48,784 nt of DNA, from positions 1 to 48,784 of the forward strand of contig CAMAWU010000006.1 of NCBI GenBank assembly GCA_945862025.1. The letters run 5' to 3'. Below, one piece after another: positions 19,972-28,114 of the stretch (position 1 is the stretch's first letter; every line of letters begins with the position of its first letter). This stretch comes from Ferrithrix thermotolerans DSM 19514. GTDB lineage: Bacteria > Actinomycetota > Acidimicrobiia > Acidimicrobiales > Ilumatobacteraceae. The notes under the pieces are model-generated. The model ran no database searches, had not been told where the DNA came from, and saw only the letters and a program-made list of their open reading frames with translations. A program made the position numbers and the translations under genes.

Positions 19972-20709
19972 TCACAATTCAAAGAAGATGCCTTCACGCC
20001 ACGGGAAGGTGAAGTTGAACCCCGGGCCACGAAAGAAAGAGCCGATAATTACTAAAACTGCCCAAAACATCAAGTGCACGGTCATCAGACTTGTCATGAA
20101 CTTTCTATCTTCTGGACGATTTGATTCGTTGCGATCTAAATACGGCGCAAACATCAAAGCAATAATTCCCATTCCAGGAATTGTCACACCAGCAATCATC
20201 GGATGAAACATCGTCAACAACTCTTGTAGTCCAAGAAAATACCAAGGTGCTTTTGACGGATTAGGAGTCTGGTTGAAGTTTGCAGCTTGCAACAACGGTG
20301 CATTTACAAACCACGAAAACATAAACACAAATGCAGTACACGCCAATCCGGCTACGAACTCGACGCCCAACAAGTGGGGCCATGTATGAACTTTGTCAAC
20401 TGGAACAGCCTTGACATCTTGAATTGATCCAGATTTAACAACGGTAAGTAAACGCTGTGTGTGTCCACCAGGTCCGGCACCATAAGGGATACTTCCGTTT
20501 GTGGGTGTACCAGCAACAACAGCACCGGGTTTTTCTGCAAGCGCAACACCGCCTCCTGCTGCTTTGCTTCGCTCAAGTAAATCAGCAGGGATTCGCGAAC
20601 CTGCATCGCTACTTGTAGCAGCGGGTGCTGTCGCACCTGCGGCCTCGGCTGCGGCTTTCTCGCGAGCTTCTTGCGCACGCTTAAGAAGATGTTCTGGGAT
20701 GCCGGCCAT
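19972..20709 (-). CDS. cytochrome b, subunit-IV-like C-terminal half, with unusual N-terminal extension
   Basis: A 245-residue protein. The C-terminal part (about 110-245) is subunit-IV/PetD-like, with HTWPHLLGVEF, PNPSKAPWYFLGLQELL and three hydrophobic helices, and belongs to the quinol site of a bc complex. The first 100 residues are unusual: MAGIPEHLLKRAQEAR, an Ala-rich stretch, a second motif copy SRIPADLLERSKAA (38-51), then a Gly/Pro-rich linker. The first 16 residues are identical to those of the cytochrome c at 22662. The start overlaps the b6-type gene as TGATG. Most actinobacteria carry a single fused QcrB, so the split form stands out. Confidence 0.9.
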   Translation of the reverse strand: MAGIPEHLLKRAQEAREKAAAEAAGATAPAATSSDAGSRIPADLLERSKAAGGGVALAEKPGAVVAGTPTNGSIPYGAGPGGHTQRLLTVVKSGSIQDVKAVPVDKVHTWPHLLGVEFVAGLACTAFVFMFSWFVNAPLLQAANFNQTPNPSKAPWYFLGLQELLTMFHPMIAGVTIPGMGIIALMFAPYLDRNESNRPEDRKFMTSLMTVHLMFWAVLVIIGSFFRGPGFNFTFPWREGIFFEL

Positions 20710-21494
20710 CAGAGAGGTCCTGAGATTCCGCCGTCTTTACGCACGCGCCAAAAATGGATCGCGAGGAAGATGACTGTGACGAATGGAAAAAGTAAGACAT
20801 GCAACACATACCACCGCAATAGTGTTTCTGGTCCAATTTCGACTCCGCCTAACAAAACGAAACGAACTTGAGAACCAATCACCGGCGAGTAACCCATCAT
20901 GTTGGTACCCACCGTCACCGCCCATAGCGCTAGTTGATCCCATGGTAATAAATAGCCAGTGAATGAAAGCAAGAGTGTCAGCGTCAACAGAATGACACCA
21001 ATCACCCAGTTAAATTCTCGAGGAGCTTTGTACGCACCGTGATAGAAAACACGCGCCATGTGCAAGAACACGGATAGCACCATTAAGTGTGCTCCCCAGC
21101 GATGCATATTTCTGACCATTAATCCAAACGTCACCGACGTGTGCAATGACTGAATGTCTTGCCAAGCGTTGGCAGATGTTGGTCGGTAGAAAAACATCAA
21201 GAAAATTCCGGTGATCGTTAGCAAGATGAACAAGAAGAAACTCAAGCCACCCAAGCACAGTGTGTAACTAACTTTTACTGCGTGTCGTTTAACTTTCACT
21301 GGATGTAAGTGATACAGCACCGAGTTCATTACAACATACGAACGATTTCTTGGTGAGTCCGAATATCCCTTACGAAAAATTGATCCTGGTCGGAAGATAG
21401 AGTTCCACGCTTGGCTTCCTTGCATCGACTCATTTAATTTCGTCACGCGGTCTTTAACCGTCAAGCGAGATTTTTGTTCAAGCATTTGTACCAT
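20709..21494 (-). CDS. qcrB: cytochrome b6-type subunit (N-terminal half of cytochrome b)
   Basis: A 261-residue, four-helix diheme cytochrome b. Heme-ligand histidines are in the helix RNMHRWGAHLMVLSVFLH (13 residues between His) and in LHVLLFPFVTVIFLAIHF (14 residues between His). The 14-residue spacing is the b6/Bacillus type rather than the 13 of mitochondrial cytochrome b. FTGYLLPWDQLALWAVTVGTNM is the conserved quinol-site loop. The polar N-terminus of about 70 residues is longer than in b6. With the next gene it forms a split cytochrome b; the likely substrate is menaquinol. Confidence 0.93.
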   Translation of the reverse strand: MVQMLEQKSRLTVKDRVTKLNESMQGSQAWNSIFRPGSIFRKGYSDSPRNRSYVVMNSVLYHLHPVKVKRHAVKVSYTLCLGGLSFFLFILLTITGIFLMFFYRPTSANAWQDIQSLHTSVTFGLMVRNMHRWGAHLMVLSVFLHMARVFYHGAYKAPREFNWVIGVILLTLTLLLSFTGYLLPWDQLALWAVTVGTNMMGYSPVIGSQVRFVLLGGVEIGPETLLRWYVLHVLLFPFVTVIFLAIHFWRVRKDGGISGPL

Positions 21495-21512
21495 TTTATT
21501 TAAACTCCATTC

Positions 21513-21926
21513 CTAAAATCGCATGCCATATGAATAGCCATGATTATTCGTGCGCATATGAGTTTCACCAGTTGCCGGTGCAACTCCAATCTTTCCAAGA
21601 ATTATCACTCCGGTTGGACAGCGATCAACGCATAAAGCGCAACGCGTACAAACATCATCGTCAATAATAAACACAACCTTGTCAGAAGGATCATCACCTG
21701 GAAGCTCAGTACCTTCGGCCTGGCTAATCGCTTCAGGCGAAACCATAAAGATGCACTTCCATGGACAAATGTCAACACAGCCTTCACACATGATGCACTC
21801 AGATTGGTCAATGTGAATGAACTGCTTTGGCTTAACTGCCTTGCTTAAATATTCGGCGTCAACTTCAACAAGTTGATAATCATCCGTGTACGGCATCATC
21901 GGTGGATTTGCGTCTGTTTTTGCCAT
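21513..21926 (-). CDS. two-cluster ferredoxin-like iron-sulfur protein
   Basis: A 137-residue protein with two [4Fe-4S] motifs, CIMCEGCVDICPWKC and CTRCALCVDRCP. A 30-residue acidic insert lies between them. The C-terminus is Gly/His/Tyr-rich, and there is no membrane helix. It sits between a small membrane protein and cytochrome b, in the same unit. A role as an extra electron-transfer subunit or donor to the quinol-cytochrome c reductase is suggested by position only; free ferredoxin is the alternative. Confidence 0.88.
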   Translation of the reverse strand: MAKTDANPPMMPYTDDYQLVEVDAEYLSKAVKPKQFIHIDQSECIMCEGCVDICPWKCIFMVSPEAISQAEGTELPGDDPSDKVVFIIDDDVCTRCALCVDRCPTGVIILGKIGVAPATGETHMRTNNHGYSYGMRF

Positions 21927-21929
21927 CGT

Positions 21930-22406
21930 TTAACCCTTCTTCATTAGAGGACGACCGTATGTCGAAGTTGCAACTTCTTTGGCAACTTCTACTCCACGTT
22001 TTTGCCACCAACCAAAAAGATAGATCATTAGCCCAATGTAGAAGACATGAATTACAACAACAACGATGTCACGGATTGCTTCGTAACTTATGACAATCGG
22101 AAAACTTCCTCCAATCGTGTCAGACTTCAAAATGTTGAACGGCCCGTAGACAAGTTTGTCTTTGCGCCAACCTAATTCTTTGTCAGCGTGGTCAATCCAC
22201 TGGTGAGGCACAACTCCAAACGCCAAAAACAAAACAGCGAAAACATACGCAGCGCCGAGCATTGCTTCGCCCCAAGTTGCTTTGCGATCAAACTTTCGAC
22301 GCTTACCGATTGGAATGATGACAAGACTTAACAGCGTCGTAACTATGGCGGAGAAAATAAAAGCCTGGTTGACTCCTGGCCACCTGAGAATGTCAATTGC
22401 GAGCAT
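21930..22406 (-). CDS. unknown small membrane protein, first gene of the respiratory cluster
   Basis: A 158-residue protein with three hydrophobic helices (about 13-33, 47-66 and 112-136), a loop FGVVPHQWIDHADKELGW containing two His, and a basic C-terminus. I do not recognise the family. ATG at 22406 opens just before MLAIDILRWPGVNQ. A longer reading to 22520 adds a polar stretch not expected before a membrane protein. It is 3 nt from the ferredoxin gene, so it is probably part of the same complex. Start and function are uncertain. Confidence 0.75.
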   Translation of the reverse strand: MLAIDILRWPGVNQAFIFSAIVTTLLSLVIIPIGKRRKFDRKATWGEAMLGAAYVFAVLFLAFGVVPHQWIDHADKELGWRKDKLVYGPFNILKSDTIGGSFPIVISYEAIRDIVVVVIHVFYIGLMIYLFGWWQKRGVEVAKEVATSTYGRPLMKKG

Positions 22407-22661
22407 TAGTTTGAGGGCTTGCCTTTCCTCGTAAAAATCTGTTTTTAGCCTAGTCGGCAAGATAATAATGACTCTGCTTGAAACCAACTGTGAGGGTCTT
22501 TTTTCGTCACTGGTTTTCACGATTGCTCAACACCTCTCAACGAGGGCAAGCCTGACTGTTCGGGTTGTGCGCTCGTGAACTTCTCGCATTGGGTTGCGTT
22601 GCGTCTAACCTATTAAGCGCAAGGATTATGAAAAACTAGAAACTTATTGTTGAGGAGTGCA

Positions 22662-23483
22662 GTGGCAGGAATACCCGAACATCTACTTAAGCGTGCGCAA
22701 GAAGCACGTGACAAAGCAGCTGGCAAAGCGCCTGCTGCTGATGGGGCAACTGCTTCGGAAAATGTTCTTGTAAAAGTTGCAGATAATAAACCAGTTGCAA
22801 ATGCGCCTGCGGCAAGCGCGCCACCGCCACCACCAGACCCAAGCTATGTTGTCGCAGCAAACTCGCGAAAGAAAATTCCGTTCTGGGCAATGGCAACTTT
22901 AAGTTTGTTACCACTTTGGGCTTTTTTATATCTTCTTGCGATACAACCACAAGAAAAAATAGTTGAGGGACCACTTGCCGTAGGTGCCGGCGTCTATGGT
23001 TCTTGCGCAGGTTGTCATGGCGCGAACGGTGCTGGTGGTGCTGGTCGAGTTTTATATCAAGGCGAAGTTCTAAAAACTTTTCCAAAAATTGAAGACATGC
23101 TGAGCTTCGTATATATAGGTTCACAGCAATATGTTTCAGCCGGAATCAAAATTTATGGCAACCCAGATCGAGATGGTGGAGCACACGCGCCACTTTCGTA
23201 TAACGGAAATCCGATGCCACAGCAGGGTGAGAAATACGGCGGTGGTTTAACTGAGGCAGAGATTCTCGGCGTTGTGTGTCACGAGCGATATGCACTTAGC
23301 GGAGCCGACCCAAAGAGTGAAGAATGGAAAGCCGAATATGAACTCTGGTGCTCACCTGAGTCAGAAATATTCGCAGGTCTTGAGACTGGTGCGGTTAACT
23401 TTGACAATCTCGCAGAGACCTACGCTGCAATGCCAAATGCTCCAGCGCATGTCGGCACCGATCCTCGTCCATCTGGCAAATAA
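22662..23483 (+). CDS. monoheme membrane-anchored cytochrome c with shared IPEHLLKR N-terminus
   Basis: A 273-residue protein starting at GTG 22662, 4 nt after GAGGAG (22652-22657). An alternative TTG start at 22647 has no comparable ribosome site. It opens with MAGIPEHLLKRAQEAR, identical to the start of the subunit-IV-type cytochrome b encoded divergently. An Ala/Pro-rich linker, one membrane helix (FWAMATLSLLPLWAFLYLLA) and one heme site CAGCH follow. GNPMPQQG offers a possible Met ligand. The C-terminus has VCHERYALSG but no second C-x-x-C-H. Likely role: electron carrier between the quinol-cytochrome c reductase and an oxidase. Confidence 0.88.
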   Translation: MAGIPEHLLKRAQEARDKAAGKAPAADGATASENVLVKVADNKPVANAPAASAPPPPPDPSYVVAANSRKKIPFWAMATLSLLPLWAFLYLLAIQPQEKIVEGPLAVGAGVYGSCAGCHGANGAGGAGRVLYQGEVLKTFPKIEDMLSFVYIGSQQYVSAGIKIYGNPDRDGGAHAPLSYNGNPMPQQGEKYGGGLTEAEILGVVCHERYALSGADPKSEEWKAEYELWCSPESEIFAGLETGAVNFDNLAETYAAMPNAPAHVGTDPRPSGK

Positions 23484-23569
23484 CTAGTCGTCTGATCTCG
23501 CGACCAGCGAGCAACGTCACACTCTATAAATAGATCAGAGTCAGTAAATCTGCTTAGCCTTAGGTCTAG

Positions 23570-24865
23570 ATGCAAAATGAAATTCGACAAGAACTCGACA
23601 TAACTGGCGAAGTTCGTCAGGTGCTTCGTACTGAAGTGCTTGTAGTCGGTGGTGGACCCGCAGGAGCTGCAGCAGGATTTTGGTTGGCTCGTCTCGGTCA
23701 CGATGTAACTGTGATTGAGCGTAAAAAATTTCCGCGCGAAAAAACTTGTGGCGATGGATTGACTCCCCGAGCAGTTAAACAACTTGACGACATGGGACTA
23801 AGCGAACAGTTATCACAATTTCATCGCTACGAAGGTCTGCGTGCAACCGCGCACGGAAAAGCACTCGAGTTGAAATGGCCAACTCACCCGATTTATCCGC
23901 AGTATGGATATGTCGTACGCCGTCGAGAACTTGACATGATGGTTGCACGAAATGCTCAAACTGCTGGTGCCAAACTTCTTGAAGAACACGAAGCAGTTGC
24001 GCCAATCATTTCTAAAGATTGTGTGCGTGGTGCAATGGTTACCAATAAAGTTGACGGGAGCACCATTGCGATTCATGCGCAATACGTAATTATTGCCGAC
24101 GGCGCAAATTCGCGATTCGGTCGAGCAATCGGAACAGCACGCGAAAAATCTTGGCCGTACGGTACTGCGATTCGTACTTATTGGAAGAGTCCAAGACACG
24201 ACGAACCATGGATTGAATCGGCGTTAGATGTTAAAGACCGCAATGGTAAATCAATGCCTGGTTATGGATGGATTTTTCCTGTTGGTGACGGAACAATAAA
24301 TATTGGTGTTGGATTGCTTTCAACTTTTAAAAATTTTAAAGATGTCAATACTTCGCATTTACTTGATTCGTATGCCCACATGGTCGCCGACCGGTGGGAG
24401 ATTGACCCAACTCAACCTGAGTGCAAAGCCACGAGTGGCAAGATTCCGATGGGCGGATCTGTCGGACCAAAAGTTGGCGCAACTCACATTGTGATCGGTG
24501 ATGCCGCTGGCAGTGTTAATCCATTCAACGGCGAAGGAATTGACTATGCCTACGAGACGGCGCATTTGGCTGCGGATGTTTTGCACGATGCGCTTATCAC
24601 CGGAGATGCAAGTGTGTTAAAGCGCTACGACCAAATGATCGAAGACGAATATGGGCAATATTTTAAGGTCGCAAGATTATTCGCACGAATAATCGGTCGC
24701 CCAGTTTTAATGCGCGAACTTTCTCGGGTTGGCATTCAAAGTCGCACCCTGATGGAGTGGGTGCTCCGAATCATGGCAAATCTGTTGCGTCCAGACGAGA
24801 TTGGGCCAGCCGAAGCGGCGTACAAAGCAGCTGCTTTGATCGTGCGTGCAATGCCTGACGCTTAA
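23570..24865 (+). CDS. geranylgeranyl reductase family / menaquinone reductase-like flavoprotein
   Basis: A 431-residue FAD enzyme. The dinucleotide fold starts at VLVVGGGPAGAAAGFWL (about 23-39), followed by ERKKFPREKTCGDGLTPRAV, the diagnostic GGR-family segment. The second FAD motif is IVIGDAAGSVNPFNGEGIDYA. The family reduces prenyl double bonds. The mycobacterial member MenJ saturates the menaquinone side chain, which would suit this respiratory neighbourhood, but archaeal-type lipid reduction cannot be excluded. It follows the cytochrome c gene by 86 nt. Confidence 0.88.
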   Translation: MQNEIRQELDITGEVRQVLRTEVLVVGGGPAGAAAGFWLARLGHDVTVIERKKFPREKTCGDGLTPRAVKQLDDMGLSEQLSQFHRYEGLRATAHGKALELKWPTHPIYPQYGYVVRRRELDMMVARNAQTAGAKLLEEHEAVAPIISKDCVRGAMVTNKVDGSTIAIHAQYVIIADGANSRFGRAIGTAREKSWPYGTAIRTYWKSPRHDEPWIESALDVKDRNGKSMPGYGWIFPVGDGTINIGVGLLSTFKNFKDVNTSHLLDSYAHMVADRWEIDPTQPECKATSGKIPMGGSVGPKVGATHIVIGDAAGSVNPFNGEGIDYAYETAHLAADVLHDALITGDASVLKRYDQMIEDEYGQYFKVARLFARIIGRPVLMRELSRVGIQSRTLMEWVLRIMANLLRPDEIGPAEAAYKAAALIVRAMPDA

Positions 24866-24876
24866 CTCGCTATTGG

Positions 24877-25500
24877 TCATTGGCAGACTACTTCGTTAAC
24901 TTCATCGCTAATTAGGTTCATTTTAGAGATGCTTTTATCTGGTGAATAACTATTGATGAATTCCCTCAAACTAATTTGACTTACCCCACTATCTTGACGA
25001 CAAGTTTTGCGTGTTGGTGTTGCAAGTCGCACGATCCAGCCGTTGGCCAGCACACCCCTGTCACCATTGTCCAACATGTCGACAAGACTTGGTAATTCAA
25101 GAACTCGAGTCGGCAGCGTGCCATTTACGTTAGTAATTGCAAACCACATCACCGATTCGCCAAACATATTTGCCAACATCACGCAGGAAGACACGCTAGT
25201 AAAGTCATCACAATTGAGTTCACCTGGTGTTCCAGCGGCGATCATCACGACTCGGCCATCGTCAAGCGTTACCGATGAGTCGTTGACAGTGCGCCCATTT
25301 TCAATTTGCAGTCCATCACTCGCCGCAAATTTTGAAATCACTGCAACGAGTTCGATATTTTTTTCAACAGACTGCTGAATTGCCGCGGTGTCCTGACCAC
25401 GACCAAAGCAATCGTTGCACGAAATCAGTAGCACAAAAAAACCACTAACTGCGAGTAGGCCCAATGCCAGCCAAAGTCGCGAGTTTAGTAATTGTCTCAC
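24877..25500 (-). CDS. putative lipoprotein of unknown function
   Basis: A 207-residue protein, GTG start at 25500. The N-terminal hydrophobic segment ends in LISC, which fits a lipobox with Cys28. The rest is soluble and acidic with several further cysteines (CDDF, SSCVML, RKTCRQD, final VVCQ) that could form disulfides outside the membrane. I recognise no family. It lies downstream of rex with a gap of 31 nt, so the two may be co-transcribed. Confidence 0.7.
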   Translation of the reverse strand: MRQLLNSRLWLALGLLAVSGFFVLLISCNDCFGRGQDTAAIQQSVEKNIELVAVISKFAASDGLQIENGRTVNDSSVTLDDGRVVMIAAGTPGELNCDDFTSVSSCVMLANMFGESVMWFAITNVNGTLPTRVLELPSLVDMLDNGDRGVLANGWIVRLATPTRKTCRQDSGVSQISLREFINSYSPDKSISKMNLISDEVNEVVCQ

Positions 25501-25531
25501 TATCCAAGAATAGACGGAATCAATTAACTAA

Positions 25532-26224
25532 TTATCGAGCGCCAACAGAATTGAGTTGTGGTGCACTTTGTGCTTTGCTTCCGTTTTCGATTCGCATTTG
25601 TTCGTAATAGCTCAAGATCTGCAACTCAACGCCGAGGTCAACATTACGCACCGAAACACTGCTCGGTGTTGACAATACGACTGGAGCAAAATTTAGAATT
25701 GATGTAATACCTGCTTCGATAAGTGCATCGGCTGCGGACTGAGCTGCTGGAGAAGAAGTCGTAATCACACCAATATTTACTTTTTCATCTCGGACAATAT
25801 TTTTTAGATCGCCGACATCACCAACTGTCAGAGAACTTGTTGTTCGGCCGATTTTTTTGGGATCATTGTCCACGATTCCAACAACTGGAAAACCGCGTGA
25901 TAAAAAACCATCAAATTTTGCGAGCGCACAACCCAAGTTTCCTGCGCCGACGACAACGACATTCCATTCACGCATCAGACCAAGTTCTCGTTTGATTTGA
26001 TGAATCAAATATGTCACTTCATAACCAACACCGCGGGTTCCGTAACTTCCAAGATACGAAAGATCTTTTCGAACCTTGGCTGCATTCACTCCCGCGAGTG
26101 CTGCAAGTTCGTCGCTAGAGAATCGAAGCACATTAGTTGCCGCAAGATTATTTAAAATCTGTAAATAAATTGGCAATCGAGCAATCGCTGCATCAGGGAT
26201 TTTGCGTCTTTGAAGTTGTGTCAT
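25532..26224 (-). CDS. rex: redox-sensing transcriptional repressor Rex
   Basis: A 230-residue regulator. The N-terminal winged helix contains VLRFSSDELAALAGVNAAKVRKDLSYLGSYGTRGVGY, nearly a Rex signature. A Rossmann domain follows with VVVGAGNLGCALAKF (G-x-G-x-x-G), and the C-terminal swapped helix ends near ILSYYEQMR. Rex binds DNA when NAD+ is high and releases it when NADH rises, controlling respiratory genes. Its closeness to nuo and the bc-type cluster is suggestive. I found no convincing full Rex operator nearby. Confidence 0.95.
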   Translation of the reverse strand: MTQLQRRKIPDAAIARLPIYLQILNNLAATNVLRFSSDELAALAGVNAAKVRKDLSYLGSYGTRGVGYEVTYLIHQIKRELGLMREWNVVVVGAGNLGCALAKFDGFLSRGFPVVGIVDNDPKKIGRTTSSLTVGDVGDLKNIVRDEKVNIGVITTSSPAAQSAADALIEAGITSILNFAPVVLSTPSSVSVRNVDLGVELQILSYYEQMRIENGSKAQSAPQLNSVGAR

Positions 26225-26324
26225 ATCGTTCAGGGTAGGGCTTAGTGCATTAATTCACAAAGTTCAGAACACAAATTAATTGGATATCGGTAAAGACTTT
26301 TGTCACGAGAGTTATCGTTCGGAT

Positions 26325-27155
26325 GTGCTCATTTCTGTGGTTCAGACATTAGCGAGTCAATTAAATGCAACACTTGCGGGTGCGGCCGCACTCGTTGCAT
26401 GCGCATTTGCGCTGCTCACTTTTGATCGTTGGCAGGTTCGTGGCCAGCCACATGAACTTGCGTGGACAATCGCCATGACTCTTTTTGCGATCGGTTCACT
26501 TGCACTGTGGTGGGCTGAAGCAACGGGCTGGACGATTTTTGTATTCAGAGTATTTTTTGTTTCGGGCGCCGTGCTTAATGTTGGTTGGCTTGCCCTCGGC
26601 ACAATTTATTTATTAGCAGGAACAACAACTGGTGACCGTGTTCGCAACTATCTGATTGGTTTGAGTGCATTTTCTATCGGAGTTGTATTAGTAGCGCCAG
26701 CAAAACGAGAAATAATAGATGGCGAGTTTCCTTCGGCTCGTGAACTTTTCGGTGTGACTCCACGAGTTCTTGCTGCAGTTGGGTCAGGTGTGCCAGCACT
26801 GATAATTATTTTCGGCGCTCTGTGGTCGACATTTAGAGTTATCCGAAAGTCTTCGCCAACGATGTCAACTAGAAGCGTTCGAGTCGTTAAATCTCGATTG
26901 CGACTAGCAACGAGCAACATTTTGGTTGCAGCCGGCACAATCGTACTTTCAGCAAGTGGTTTGCTGGCTGGTCGCCTGGGCAAAGACCGGGCATTTGCGG
27001 TGACATTACTTATTGGTTTATGTATTTTGTTCGCAGGATTTCTTGTCGCTACTAAGTCGTTTCAGACAAATTTGTCTGCGAGGACTGGCGACAAATCAAA
27101 ATTGTTAGCGAATCACAAGCGAAGCGATACCCGCCGCAAAAATCGCAAACAATAG
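26325..27155 (+). CDS. predicted multi-helix membrane protein, unknown function
   Basis: About 277 residues with seven hydrophobic helices and a basic C-terminal tail ending in a run of Arg/Lys (KRSDTRRKNRKQ). No catalytic motif is seen. Possible starts are TTG 26280, GTG 26325 and GTG 26337; none has a clear Shine-Dalgarno sequence. GTG 26325 is chosen because the residues before it are polar and unlike the protein. It is divergent from rex. Confidence 0.75.
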   Translation: MLISVVQTLASQLNATLAGAAALVACAFALLTFDRWQVRGQPHELAWTIAMTLFAIGSLALWWAEATGWTIFVFRVFFVSGAVLNVGWLALGTIYLLAGTTTGDRVRNYLIGLSAFSIGVVLVAPAKREIIDGEFPSARELFGVTPRVLAAVGSGVPALIIIFGALWSTFRVIRKSSPTMSTRSVRVVKSRLRLATSNILVAAGTIVLSASGLLAGRLGKDRAFAVTLLIGLCILFAGFLVATKSFQTNLSARTGDKSKLLANHKRSDTRRKNRKQ

Positions 27156-27198
27156 CAACGCAATCGTCAGAGTTGTTGATGGTCGCATGATCTCAAGA

Positions 27199-28098
27199 TT
27201 AACGAGTCGGGCTTATTTTTATCGATGTCGTGACTGAGACCCCATCTTGGCTTGGCGAATCGCTGGATTTCGACAAAACGATCAGATCTCCTTGGCCGAT
27301 CTGTAGTTCGGTTGCAGCCGATCCACGATCTACGCAAATTGAAAGCATCCCATATGAGTCAACTACGAGCCCAATACCACTGCCGATTCGGTCGTAACTT
27401 CTCACGACTTTTAATGCCCTTACGACTGGTTCGCGCGTCGCACTCGCACCACTCATTAGTGAGCGAATTTCGACTCGCACTACTTCGCCAAAATCTGCAA
27501 CTTCATCTGGACCGATATTTAGTTGACAGTTACCAAAACGATCCACCCATGTAACTTCGCCATGCAACGAACCGTTTTCTTCCCGTGGCAACGGCACGAC
27601 ACCTGGCAACAACAAAGCAGGGTCAATCATTTCTCCGAGTTCGCTTAGATCAACACCATTACATAAATGCGCCGCAACTGGGCCAAAAATATCTCGCCCA
27701 GCAAAAGTTTCACCAGGGGCTACCAGATGATATTCAGGGTTAGTTAGACACACTGCTCTTCCAGCACCACCGGCAAGAGCAATCGCCATTGCCAACAAAC
27801 CATTATCTGGTCCGACGAAAACACCTTTGCCATCAGCGACTTCAACAGCGATCGCCCGGCGAGTTGAACCAACTCCTGGGTCAACAACTGCCAACACAAC
27901 ACCACTAGCGACATACGACACACAACGCGCTAAAGATAGTGATCCTGCGCGAACATCAAACGGTTCAATTTCATGTGTTAAGTCAACGACACGACATTGC
28001 GGAGCAATCTCGTAAATCACACTCTTCACGACGCCAACAAATTCGTCGCGTGTCCCATAGTCAGACAAAAAAGAAATCGTCGAATATTTATTTGACAT
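27199..28098 (-). CDS. S-adenosyl-L-methionine hydroxide adenosyltransferase (SAM hydrolase, DUF62)
   Basis: A 299-residue enzyme of the DUF62 family, which hydrolyses SAM to adenosine and methionine; relatives include fluorinase and chlorinase. The active-site Asp is in SFLSDYGTRDEFVG, VDPGVGS is a substrate loop, and GRDIFGPVAAHL supplies the Arg and His of the family triad. The longer reading to 28170 would translate the structured leader, so ATG 28098 (MSNKYSTIS) is used. Only a weak GTGAGA-type ribosome site precedes it. The leader described at 28115-28230 may control it. Confidence 0.9.
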   Translation of the reverse strand: MSNKYSTISFLSDYGTRDEFVGVVKSVIYEIAPQCRVVDLTHEIEPFDVRAGSLSLARCVSYVASGVVLAVVDPGVGSTRRAIAVEVADGKGVFVGPDNGLLAMAIALAGGAGRAVCLTNPEYHLVAPGETFAGRDIFGPVAAHLCNGVDLSELGEMIDPALLLPGVVPLPREENGSLHGEVTWVDRFGNCQLNIGPDEVADFGEVVRVEIRSLMSGASATREPVVRALKVVRSYDRIGSGIGLVVDSYGMLSICVDRGSAATELQIGQGDLIVLSKSSDSPSQDGVSVTTSIKISPTR

Positions 28099-28114
28099 CA
28101 GCGTCTCACGATAC

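Noticed and set aside
22407-22661. Rex or other operator in the divergent respiratory promoter region
   Set aside because: I see several short imperfect repeats (TTGTG, CCTC/GAGG) but nothing that stands out; promoters surely lie here but cannot be placed with confidence.
26225-26290. Rex operator upstream of rex
   Set aside because: TTTGTGAA-type half sites occur, in direct orientation, but no palindrome of the form TTGTGA-N6-TCACAA could be found.
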